This document shows, in pieces, positions 1-5,938 of a stretch of 13,032 nucleotides of DNA. The translations under genes were made by a program, and so were the position numbers. The stretch comes from Salinisphaera sp. UBA1666 (lineage in GTDB: Bacteria > Pseudomonadota > Gammaproteobacteria > Nevskiales > Salinisphaeraceae). A model generated the notes under the pieces. The model saw nothing but the letters and a program-made list of their open reading frames with translations, was not told the DNA's origin and did not search any database. The stretch lies in NCBI GenBank assembly GCA_002320455.1, contig DCKU01000042.1:428-13459 (forward strand), read 5' to 3'. Position 1 is the first letter of the stretch, and each line of letters opens with the position of its first letter.

Positions 1-34
1 CTTGCCGCAAAACAGCGCTTGGCGCGGGCTTGTA

Positions 35-337
35 TTAGGCAGCAATAGGCCCCCGAATGCCTTCGTGCGAGATCGTATCGAAGACCACCGTGGCCCCCGA
101 GGGCACGGTCAGCACCGGCTCGGCCCCGCGGCTGGGCAGGTGCCCCCATCGGCTGGTATCGACCGTGGCCGGCACGTAGTAGCGCCCGGCCGCGGTCTCG
201 CCCGACACAGCCCCCGGGGTTTGGGTGATGGGCTGCAGAATCTCGAAGTTATCGGCCACCACGCCGTCGACGGCGCCAGCCGCCAAGCTGGTCAGGGCCA
301 GAGATACACCGGTGAGCAGAGTGAGCGGTCGTTGCAT
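35..337 (-). pseudogene. Acetamidase/formamidase-like protein, truncated remnant
   Basis: A reading frame of 100 residues begins at an ATG (335-337) and ends at TAA (35-37). Residues 1-22 form a signal peptide with a hydrophobic core and an Ala-rich cleavage region (AAGA/VDG), which suggests an exported protein. Residues 53-94 (YYVPATVDTSRWG, then EPVLTVPSGATVVFDT and SHEGI) look like the start of the acetamidase/formamidase fold, whose members hydrolyse short amides and are normally about 300 residues or more. Here the frame stops eight codons after the conserved Ser-His-Glu-Gly. Neither other frame of the remaining 34 bases continues the usual sequence, so this looks like a truncated remnant rather than a single frameshift. 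It lies 43 bases after aroQ on the same strand. A short functional secreted protein cannot be excluded. The family call is from memory of motifs. Confidence 0.55.
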
Positions 338-380
338 GACATACAGAATCGAGAAATGACCCCGCACACTCCAGCAAAAG

Positions 381-803
381 TCAGGCCAGCAGCCAGTCCA
401 CTGCCGCGCGATAGCCGAACGCGCCCATGCCCGCCAGCACGGCATCGGCGCGCGCTGACACGTAGGAGTGGTGTCGAAACGCCTCGCGCTTATGGATGTT
501 GGACAGATGCACCTCCGCCACGCGGCCGTCGAAGACGTTCAACGCGTCCAGCAGGGCCACCGACGTATGCGACCAGGCCGCTGGGTTGATGATGATGGCG
601 TCGGCGACGCCGCGAGCGGCGTGGATGCGCTCGAGCATCTCGCCTTCGTGGTTGGTCTGAAACGCCTCCAGCATGGCCCCGCGCAGCTCGGCGTGGGCCC
701 GGGTGGCTGCCTCGATATCGGCCAGCGTCTCGTGGCCGTAGATATCCGGCTGGCGCGTGCCCAGGAGATTGAGGTTCGGGCCGTTGAGGAGCAGTAGGTT
801 CAT
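381..803 (-). CDS. aroQ: Type II 3-dehydroquinate dehydratase
   Basis: This cytoplasmic enzyme dehydrates 3-dehydroquinate to 3-dehydroshikimate in the shikimate pathway; the type II form is a dodecamer that works through an enolate. The 140-residue protein is slightly shorter than the usual 145-150 and is complete. It opens with the family signature LLLNGPNLNLLG (residues 4-15), followed by Arg17 and catalytic Tyr22 in DIYG. The substrate loop shows NHEGE at 51-55. Asn73 begins the NPAAWSHTSVAL stretch, where the more usual NPGAY/F has Ala and Trp. Catalytic His99 lies in EVHLSN, followed by REAFRHHSYVS. The start at 801-803 gives the canonical N-terminus exactly. A small inverted repeat (817-821 with 828-832) lies just upstream. 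The amidase remnant follows on the same strand. No biotin-carboxylase genes, often seen beside aroQ, are in the window. Confidence 0.95.
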   Translation of the reverse strand: MNLLLLNGPNLNLLGTRQPDIYGHETLADIEAATRAHAELRGAMLEAFQTNHEGEMLERIHAARGVADAIIINPAAWSHTSVALLDALNVFDGRVAEVHLSNIHKREAFRHHSYVSARADAVLAGMGAFGYRAAVDWLLA

Positions 804-870
804 GGGGTATCGCGTTGGGATATATCGATCCCTTTAGGAACGCAGGAGACCGCGTCGAAGAGCAAGTTCA

Positions 871-898
871 AAAATAGTGCAGTTATTCGCACCATTTT
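871..898 (-). terminator. Inverted repeat after the toxin-antitoxin pair
   Basis: AAAATAGTGC (871-880) and GCACCATTTT (889-898) pair at 9 of 10 positions across an 8-base loop. Read on the minus strand the hairpin begins 20 bases after the antitoxin stop codon and runs into TTTTTG, as a weak intrinsic terminator would. The stem is AT-rich apart from four G-C pairs, so it could also be an operator for aroQ, which starts 68 bases further on. Confidence 0.4.
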
Positions 899-917
899 AA
901 TGCCAAGCATCAGTCGC

Positions 918-1205
918 CTACGCCGTTGTCTCGGTGATTTGCAGATCGACGTTCAGCCCGGCGGCACCTGCCATGCCAATGAGCGTATCGAGTGAAAAAA
1001 GACTGACACGGCCGCGGACAAGATCGGAAATCCGAGGCTGGGTCACCCCGAAGTGCTGTGCGGCTTCGACCTGTCGCCAGCCTTGATCCTCAATTCGGCG
1101 ACGTAATGCATCCATCAGTTCGGCGCGTAAGCGTAGCTTGTCCACGCTCTCGGGGTCGTCGCCAATAGCCTCCCAAACACTGTCAAAACGATTGATTTCA
1201 ACCAC
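918..1205 (-). CDS. XRE-family antitoxin (HigA-like)
   Basis: The 95-residue protein is a small DNA-binding antitoxin that should neutralise the toxin encoded just upstream and repress their shared promoter. The N-terminal half (residues 8-40: SVWEAIGDDPES and LRLRAELMDALRRRIE) is typical of the antitoxin partners of Gp49-like toxins. A helix-turn-helix spans about residues 42-66, with GWRQVEAAQHFGVTQPRISD as core and recognition helices and the closing LVRGR. The C-terminal LFSLDTLIGMAGAAGLNVDL is also usual for the family. Its start overlaps the end of the toxin gene by 8 bases (1198-1205), so the two are translationally coupled with the toxin first, the HigBA order. A possible terminator follows at 871-898. 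The function as an antitoxin is inferred from family and pairing. Confidence 0.88.
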   Translation of the reverse strand: MVEINRFDSVWEAIGDDPESVDKLRLRAELMDALRRRIEDQGWRQVEAAQHFGVTQPRISDLVRGRVSLFSLDTLIGMAGAAGLNVDLQITETTA

Positions 1206-1542
1206 GGTTTAGCTCCTGCATCAGGGCTTTGTAGCGTCGACGAGCCACATCGATATTGGCCTGTCGAGTTTTATCGTCTTTTTTCTGGAAGGCATGGAGC
1301 ACGTAAACAGCGCTGTTAATACTGGCAACATAGATCACACGATACGTGCCGTCGTCTTGCCATATACGGATCTCGCGAACGCCTTTGCCAACGCCTGTTA
1401 AGGGTTTCCAATCGCTGGGGTCGAGCCCGTGCTGTACTCGATGGAGCTGATAGCCCGCATCCTGGCGAGCGGGCTCGGGAAAGCTTCTGATTTCATCCAA
1501 GGCGCGTCCGACGAATGCAGCGCTTTTAGACGGGCCGTCCAT
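1198..1542 (-). CDS. RelE/ParE-superfamily toxin, Gp49 (HigB) type
   Basis: This 114-residue protein resembles phage-derived Gp49-like toxins, which as HigB-type enzymes cleave mRNA at the ribosome. Visible family features are DWKPLTGVGKGVREIRI (44-60), the strand YRVIYVAS (67-74) and VYVLHAFQKKDDKT (79-92), followed by IDVARRRYKAL. The FQKK segment is usually FQKKTQKTP; here Asp-Asp replaces Thr-Gln. The length is normal and nothing is broken, so the module is probably functional. It precedes and overlaps the antitoxin. The ATG at 1540-1542 has no evident Shine-Dalgarno; the 20 bases before it are almost pure A/T. The DNA is visibly less GC-rich than the flanking deacetylase and aroQ genes, consistent with recent horizontal arrival. 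Confidence 0.88.
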   Translation of the reverse strand: MDGPSKSAAFVGRALDEIRSFPEPARQDAGYQLHRVQHGLDPSDWKPLTGVGKGVREIRIWQDDGTYRVIYVASINSAVYVLHAFQKKDDKTRQANIDVARRRYKALMQELNRG

Positions 1543-1579
1543 GGATATACATATTTTTATATAAGGTCGCGGATGTCAA
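1543..1579 (-). promoter_or_regulatory. Candidate promoter of the toxin-antitoxin operon
   Basis: A perfect -35 hexamer TTGACA lies on the minus strand at 1579-1574. It is followed by an AT-rich tract (TATATAAAAATATGTATAT) leading directly into the toxin ATG. No -10 has both good sequence and ideal spacing: AAATAT is at 17 bases, TAAAAA at 14 and TATGTA at 20. The alternating AT tract could also be where the antitoxin binds for autorepression. The rest of the gap (1580-1752) shows no gene. Confidence 0.4.
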
Positions 1580-1737
1580 TCTAGCCTGTATACGAATAGA
1601 CGGCGGGGGCGTGGCCGGTTGCCTGGATGGCAGCGATGAGCGACGAACAACGAAAGTGCGACACGCGAACGCCATGTGTCACGCGGTTTTCCGGCTTGAA
1701 ACAGCGTTGAATCGTCATGCGCTGTGCCTGAAATCGC

Positions 1738-1752
1738 CAAGCCGTGGGCTTG
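1738..1752 (-). terminator. Short hairpin after the deacetylase stop
   Basis: CAAGCC and GGCTTG form a perfect 6-bp stem with a 3-base loop immediately after the TGA at 1753-1755. There is no clear U-tract after it, so a termination role is tentative. Confidence 0.25.
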
Positions 1753-2682
1753 TCAGCCTCGTTTCAACAAACTCCGCACGTGCACCGCGGCAGAGGCCGC
1801 CAGTGCGTCGAGCGCGTAGCCGCCTTCCAGCAGGCTGACCACACGACCGTCGCAGCAGGCCTCGGCGACGTCACAGATACGCTCGGTGATCCAGGCGAAG
1901 TCCTCGGCCTCGAGATTCAGATCGGCCAGGGGATCGGATCGGTGGGCGTCGAAGCCGGCCGAGACGAGGATGAGCTCGGGCTGTTGTTCGTACAGGGCCG
2001 GTATCCAGTCGCGCTCGATGGCGTCGCGAAACACCCGCGCCGCGGTGCCGCCGCGCAGCGGTGTCTTGATGAGCTTGCCCGGGATGCTGGCGTCGTCGGT
2101 ATGCGGAAACAGCGGGTTCTGATAGCTGGAGCAGAACAGCACCCGCGGCTCGTCGCGCATGACGTCTTCGGTGCCGTTGCCGTGGTGGACATCGAAATCC
2201 ACGATCGCCACTCGCGACAGGCCGTGATGCTCGATCGCATGACGCGCCGCAATGGCAACGTTGTTGAAAAAACAAAAACCCATCGCTCGAGCGTATTCGG
2301 CGTGGTGGCCGGGCGGGCGTACCGCACAAAAGGCGTTGGATACCTCGCCGGCCATGACCGTATCCACCGCGGCGACGCCCGCGCCGGCGGCATAGCGCGC
2401 GGCGGCCAGGGTATGCGGCGTCAGGATCGTGTCTTCGTCCAGCGGCACATGACCCTGGTTGGGGGCCATGTCATAGAGCTGGTCGATATGAAGCGCGTCG
2501 TGAACCTGCTTGACGCGCTCCAGATCGACGGCCGGTGCGCTACGCCGATCCAGCCGGTCGGCGATGTCCACGACGTTCAGGCCTTTTTCGATGGCGACCA
2601 GTCGCCCGGGCTGTTCGGGATGCCCGTCGCCCATGTCGTGGGCGCGACAGATCGCATCGGCGGTGAAGTACGCCGTCGTCAT
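1753..2682 (-). CDS. Histone-deacetylase-family (class II type) zinc amidohydrolase
   Basis: The 309-residue enzyme belongs to the arginase/deacetylase fold that removes acetyl groups from acetyl-lysine or acetyl-polyamine substrates; bacterial members include acetoin-utilisation and polyamine deacetylases. All active-site motifs are present: HPEQPGRL (21-28), the charge-relay pair His126-His127 in RPPGHHA, DFDVHHGNGT (162-171) giving zinc ligands Asp164 and His166, the third ligand Asp245 in SAGFDAHRSDPL, and the transition-state Tyr289 in LEGGY. Length is standard for the bacterial class II-like clade and there is no signal peptide. It starts 17 bases after the stop of the small exported protein gene, so it is probably read from the thiC side. 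The substrate cannot be told from sequence; there is no acetoin or polyamine gene nearby. Confidence 0.93.
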   Translation of the reverse strand: MTTAYFTADAICRAHDMGDGHPEQPGRLVAIEKGLNVVDIADRLDRRSAPAVDLERVKQVHDALHIDQLYDMAPNQGHVPLDEDTILTPHTLAAARYAAGAGVAAVDTVMAGEVSNAFCAVRPPGHHAEYARAMGFCFFNNVAIAARHAIEHHGLSRVAIVDFDVHHGNGTEDVMRDEPRVLFCSSYQNPLFPHTDDASIPGKLIKTPLRGGTAARVFRDAIERDWIPALYEQQPELILVSAGFDAHRSDPLADLNLEAEDFAWITERICDVAEACCDGRVVSLLEGGYALDALAASAAVHVRSLLKRG

Positions 2683-2699
2683 GGCAGGCGCCGGTGGGC

Positions 2700-3062
2700 T
2701 CAGCCGGTCTGCAGCGCGGTGATGCGATCGATCAGGTTACGATCGGTCTGACCCGTATACAGCGCGCTATAGTTGTCTTGCATCCAGGCGCCGAGCTCGG
2801 CCGGGTTTTCGCCGAGCAGCTCGGCCAAGCCGGCCACGTGCTCGCCGCCGCCCTGGGCCGACTCGCGGGCCAGGGCCAGCTTCTGGCTGTCGGCGAACTC
2901 GCGGGCCTTGACCAGGTCCTCGTCGTCGTTACCCACGATATAGGCCGTGGTGGCTGCGGTACTGGCGGTGGTGGTGAAGTCGTTCTTGTCCAGCGCATGG
3001 GCCATGCCCGGCACGATGAGCGCGCCGGCGGTCAGGCTGGTGATGAGAGCGGTCTTGTTCAT
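2700..3062 (-). CDS. Small exported protein, possibly DUF3015-like
   Basis: The 120-residue protein begins with a clear signal peptide (residues 1-23, MNKTALITSLTAGALIVPGM then AHA as cleavage site), so the mature form of about 97 residues should be periplasmic or secreted. The mature part starts with a Thr/Ala-rich stretch (about 30-40) and continues with an acidic helical region. The segment LARESAQGGGEHVAGLAELLG (about 64-84) followed by WMQDNYSALY resembles the C-terminal part of DUF3015 proteins, but the Cys-Gly N-terminal motif of that family is missing, so the assignment is weak. No cysteines remain in the mature protein. It lies 35 bases after thiC and 17 bases before the deacetylase on the same strand, which suggests co-transcription. 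The function is unknown. Confidence 0.72.
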   Translation of the reverse strand: MNKTALITSLTAGALIVPGMAHALDKNDFTTTASTAATTAYIVGNDDEDLVKAREFADSQKLALARESAQGGGEHVAGLAELLGENPAELGAWMQDNYSALYTGQTDRNLIDRITALQTG

Positions 3063-3097
3063 GATGGATACTGTGTTGTGCGATAAACAATAGGCGA

Positions 3098-4969
3098 CTA
3101 TTTATACAGCTCATGCCCGCCTTCGCGAAACTCCTCGGCTTTTTCGGCCAGGCCCGCATCGATCGCATCCTGGGGCGTATGGATACCGCGATCGTGGGCG
3201 AACTCGCGCACCTCCTGTGAAATACGCATCGAGCAGAACTTGGGCCCGCACATCGAGCAGAAATGCGCCACCTTGGCGCTGTCCTTGGGCAGGGTCTCGT
3301 CGTGGAAGCCGCGGGCTTTTTCCGGGTCCAGGCCGAGATTGAACTGGTCCTCCCAGCGGAACTCGAAGCGCGCCTTGGACAAGGCGTTGTCGCGAATCTG
3401 GGCGCCGGGGTGGCCCTTGGCCAGGTCCGCGGCGTGGGCGGCGATCTTGTAGGTGATGATGCCTTCGCGGACGTCATCCTTGTCCGGCAGACCCAGGTGC
3501 TCCTTGGGCGTGACGTAGCAGAGCATGGCGGTGCCGTACCAGCCGATCTGGGCCGCGCCAATGGCCGAGGTGATGTGGTCGTAACCGGGGCCGATATCGG
3601 TGGTCAGCGGGCCGAGCGTATAGAAGGGCGCTTCGTGACAGTCGGCCAGCTCGGCGTCCATGTTCTCCTTGATACGCTGCATCGGCACGTGGCCGGGGCC
3701 TTCGATCATCACCTGCACGTCGTGCTCCCAGGCGATCTGCGTCAGCTCGCCGAGCGTTTTCAGCTCGGCCATCTGGGCTTCGTCGTTGGCGTCGGCGATG
3801 GCCCCCGGACGCAGGCCGTCGCCTAGCGAAAACGCCACGTCGTAGGCCTTCATGATCTCGCAGATATCCGAGAAGTGCTCGTACAGGAAGGATTCCTGAT
3901 GGTGCGCCAGGCACCACTTGGCCATGATCGAGCCGCCTCTGGAGACGATGCCGGTCACGCGATTGACCGTCATGGGCACGAAGGCCAGGCGCACGCCGGC
4001 GTGAATGGTGAAGTAATCCACGCCTTGCTCGGCCTGTTCGATCAGCGTGTCGCGAAACATCGCCCAGGTCAGGTCTTCGGCCTTGCCGTCGACTTTTTCC
4101 AGCGCCTGATAGATGGGCACCGTGCCCACCGGCACGGGGCTGTTGCGGATGATCCACTCGCGGGTTTCGTGGATATGCTTGCCGGTGGACAGATCCATGA
4201 TCGTGTCGCCGCCCCAGCGGGTGGCCCAGACCATCTTCTCGACCTCCTCGGCGATCGACGAGCTGACCGCCGAGGTGCCCATGTTGGCGTTGATCTTCAC
4301 GCGGAAGTTGCGGCCGATGATCATCGGCTCGGATTCCGGGTGATTGACGTTGTTGGGGATGATGGCCCGGCCGGCCGCGATTTCGGCGCGCACGAATTCC
4401 GGCGTGACGTATTCGGGAATATTGGCGCCGTAGCCCTCGCCGGGATGACGGCGCAGCAGGCGCGAGTCGCGGATCTCGTCGATTCGCGCGTTTTCGCGGA
4501 TCGCCACGAACTCCATCTCTGGCGTCACGACGCCGGCCCGGGCATAGTGCATCTGGGACACGTTGGCCCCGGATCGGGCGCGTCGCGGGGCACGCACATC
4601 GGGAAAGCGCAGATGGCCGGTGGCCGTGTCCGCTGCCCGGTCGCGCCCGAACTGGGATGACAGGCCGGACAGGGTTTCGGTATCGCCACGCTCGTCGATC
4701 CAGGCCGCGCGCAAGGGCGCCAGACCAGTAGTCAGATCGATCGCCACGTCCGGATCGGTATACGGCCCCGAACAATCGTAGACGGTGATCGGCGGGTTCT
4801 TTTCCACGCCAAAAGTGGCCGGCGTGTTCGACTGGGCCACCTCGCGCATGGGCACGCGAATATCGGGCCGCGTGCCTTCAACATAGACCCGCGTCGAGCC
4901 GGCGAACGGGATACGCATGGCATCGTCGAGCCGCGCGCCGACGGCCAGATCCTTGGGAACAGCACTCAT
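3098..4969 (-). CDS. thiC: Phosphomethylpyrimidine synthase ThiC
   Basis: ThiC is a non-canonical radical-SAM enzyme that rearranges aminoimidazole ribotide into HMP phosphate, the pyrimidine half of thiamine. The 623-residue protein is the long, full-length bacterial form. The N-terminal domain carries GTRPDIRVPMREV (32-44). The barrel includes NMGTSAVSSSIAEEVEKM and WGGDTIMDLSTGKHIHETRE, then VDYFTIHAGV, SRGGSIMAKWCLAHHQESF, SLGDGLRPG, MIEGPGHVPM and PLTTDIGPGYDHI. The C-terminal [4Fe-4S] motif CSMCGPKFC has Cys571, Cys574 and Cys579 (CX2CX4C). The ATG at 4967-4969 gives the usual N-terminus. No other thiamine gene is in the window, so thiC stands apart from the rest of its pathway. A weak hairpin covers the SD-like GGTGGT in front of it, and no canonical TPP riboswitch was found in its leader. 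Confidence 0.98.
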   Translation of the reverse strand: MSAVPKDLAVGARLDDAMRIPFAGSTRVYVEGTRPDIRVPMREVAQSNTPATFGVEKNPPITVYDCSGPYTDPDVAIDLTTGLAPLRAAWIDERGDTETLSGLSSQFGRDRAADTATGHLRFPDVRAPRRARSGANVSQMHYARAGVVTPEMEFVAIRENARIDEIRDSRLLRRHPGEGYGANIPEYVTPEFVRAEIAAGRAIIPNNVNHPESEPMIIGRNFRVKINANMGTSAVSSSIAEEVEKMVWATRWGGDTIMDLSTGKHIHETREWIIRNSPVPVGTVPIYQALEKVDGKAEDLTWAMFRDTLIEQAEQGVDYFTIHAGVRLAFVPMTVNRVTGIVSRGGSIMAKWCLAHHQESFLYEHFSDICEIMKAYDVAFSLGDGLRPGAIADANDEAQMAELKTLGELTQIAWEHDVQVMIEGPGHVPMQRIKENMDAELADCHEAPFYTLGPLTTDIGPGYDHITSAIGAAQIGWYGTAMLCYVTPKEHLGLPDKDDVREGIITYKIAAHAADLAKGHPGAQIRDNALSKARFEFRWEDQFNLGLDPEKARGFHDETLPKDSAKVAHFCSMCGPKFCSMRISQEVREFAHDRGIHTPQDAIDAGLAEKAEEFREGGHELYK

Positions 4970-5064
4970 GGCAGACCACCAGGTGGTTTGAAATCAGGCA
5001 AGACCGGCAATCTAGCAAGCCCCGCTATGAAACAAAACCGGCGGCCTCGACCGGGCCGGGGCTT
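4970..5064 (-). promoter_or_regulatory. Structured thiC leader without a recognisable TPP riboswitch
   Basis: Immediately before the thiC ATG the minus strand reads ACCACC-T-GGTGGT (4987-4975). The second arm is the only Shine-Dalgarno-like sequence (5 bases from the ATG), so a short hairpin could mask it. Further upstream AAGCCCCG (5017-5024) and CGGGGCTT (5057-5064) make a perfect 8-bp inverted repeat enclosing more GC-rich dyads. The TPP riboswitch signatures CUGAGA and CUGAUCUGGAUAAUGCCAGCG are absent. The fold may be regulatory or a relic. Confidence 0.35.
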
Positions 5065-5078
5065 CGTTCTGTAAAGAC

Positions 5079-5113
5079 AATCCGCAGATGACACAGATTT
5101 CACAGATGACGGA
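5079..5113 (+). repeat. CAGATT-type intergenic repeat, copy 1
   Basis: The stretch ATCCGCAGATGACACAGATTT (5080-5100) and CACAGATGACGG is built from quasi-tandem CAGAT(T/G) units about 9-11 bases apart. A second, inverted copy lies at 5279-5307; the outer 10 bases ATCCGCAGAT / ATCTGCGGAT are perfect inverted repeats. Similar strings recur between genes of many proteobacteria (general recollection). The origin is unknown. Confidence 0.55.
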
Positions 5114-5187
5114 CGAGCGGCGCGTGCTTTAATAAATCGAGGCGCCGCATTGATCGGGGCGCTGCTCTTGGGTGAAGCGGACAACCC

Positions 5188-5219
5188 GTAGGTCGGGTCA
5201 GGCGAAGCCGTAACCCGAC
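5188..5219 (+). repeat. REP-like hairpin with GTAG head
   Basis: GTAG (5188-5191) is followed by an imperfect palindrome: GTCGGGTCA (5192-5200) pairs with TAACCCGAC (5211-5219) with one mismatch at 5199. Inside lies a second stem, GGC-GAA-GCC (5201-5209), with G5210 bulged. A GTAG tetranucleotide at the head of a palindrome is the hallmark of REP elements mobilised by RAYT (TnpA-REP) tyrosine transposases. No RAYT gene is in the window. The surrounding 5114-5278 has no convincing coding sequence. Confidence 0.65.
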
Positions 5220-5278
5220 ATAATGCTCAAAAAACCGTGGCGCCCGCTGAATCCGAGAACACTCGAGCCTCTCCGCCC

Positions 5279-5307
5279 AATCGGTGTAATCAGCGTAATC
5301 TGCGGAT
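5279..5307 (-). repeat. CAGATT-type intergenic repeat, copy 2 (inverted)
   Basis: Read on the minus strand this is ATCCGCAGATTACGCTGATT (5307-5288) and ACACCGATT, matching copy 1 at roughly four of five positions over about 28 bases. It begins 6 bases from the end of pncA. The two copies point towards each other and enclose the REP-like hairpin. Confidence 0.55.
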
Positions 5308-5313
5308 AAAAAG

Positions 5314-5934
5314 CTAGCCCAGAACCGCCTCGTGAGCGACCACGGTCGCGCCGGCCGCGCGCATGGCCTCGATCGCGGCCTGGGTATCGCCCGGGGCCAT
5401 ATCCACGCCGCGGATGCCGTCGACGATCAGGGTGACGTCAAAGCCCTCGGCCAGGGCGTCCAGAGCCGTGAATTTCACGCACACGTCGGCGGCCAGGCCC
5501 ATGACGTGAATATGCCGGGTGCCCCGCTCGGCCAGACGTTCGACGAGACCGGTCGCGCGTTCGTGGTGGTTGTCGTAGAACGCCGAATAGCTGTCCAGGC
5601 GTGGGTTATCGCCCTTGCGCACGACGGCATCGATGCCGGCGACGTCGAGATCGCTGGCAAACGCAGCGCCGGGCGTGCCCTGCACACAGTGCGCGGGCCA
5701 GAGGATCTGCTCTCGCCCGGCGAGCTGGCCGATATCGAAAGGGGCCGCGCCGGGATGGTGCTCGGCGAACGAGCCGTGATCATGCGGGTGCCAATCCTGG
5801 CTGGCCACCACGTAATCGAAGGCCGGCATCAAGCGGTTGGCGATCGGCACGATCGCATCGCCGTCGGCCACGGCCAATGCCCCGCCGGGTAGAAAATCGT
5901 GCTGGATATCGACCAGTAGCAGCGTATCGAGCAT
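5314..5934 (-). CDS. pncA: Nicotinamidase
   Basis: This cytoplasmic hydrolase converts nicotinamide to nicotinate and ammonia, the first step of NAD salvage by the Preiss-Handler route, and often also acts on pyrazinamide. The 206-residue protein matches the usual length. The catalytic triad is visible as Asp9 in LLVDIQHDFLPGGALAV, Lys107 in VVRKGDNP and Cys152 in AADVCVKFTALDA. Metal ligands are Asp47 and His49 in SQDWHP and His82 in WPAHC. The start at 5932-5934 gives the standard N-terminus. It lies 4 bases after the pncB stop on the same strand; the enzyme that consumes its product is encoded directly upstream, so the pair is a two-gene salvage operon. No strong Shine-Dalgarno is seen, so translation may be coupled to pncB. 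Confidence 0.96.
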   Translation of the reverse strand: MLDTLLLVDIQHDFLPGGALAVADGDAIVPIANRLMPAFDYVVASQDWHPHDHGSFAEHHPGAAPFDIGQLAGREQILWPAHCVQGTPGAAFASDLDVAGIDAVVRKGDNPRLDSYSAFYDNHHERATGLVERLAERGTRHIHVMGLAADVCVKFTALDALAEGFDVTLIVDGIRGVDMAPGDTQAAIEAMRAAGATVVAHEAVLG

Positions 5935-5938
5935 GGCG

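Noticed and set aside
1611..1838. Small plus-strand frame in the gap after the deacetylase
   Set aside because: It overlaps the deacetylase C-terminus, has no motif, and its composition is typical of a chance frame.
3263..4660. Plus- and other-frame open stretches within thiC
   Set aside because: They overlap a full-length, motif-complete ThiC and show Arg/Gly/Ala-rich non-protein-like composition.
4970..5113. TPP riboswitch upstream of thiC
   Set aside because: Expected by position, but CUGAGA and the CUGAUCUGGAUAAUGCCAGCG core are both absent; GGGGCUUGC and CCUGAUUUC are only superficial matches.
4966..5184. 72-residue minus-strand frame before thiC
   Set aside because: It runs through the repeat region and thiC leader, has no domain or good start, and overlaps the thiC start codon.
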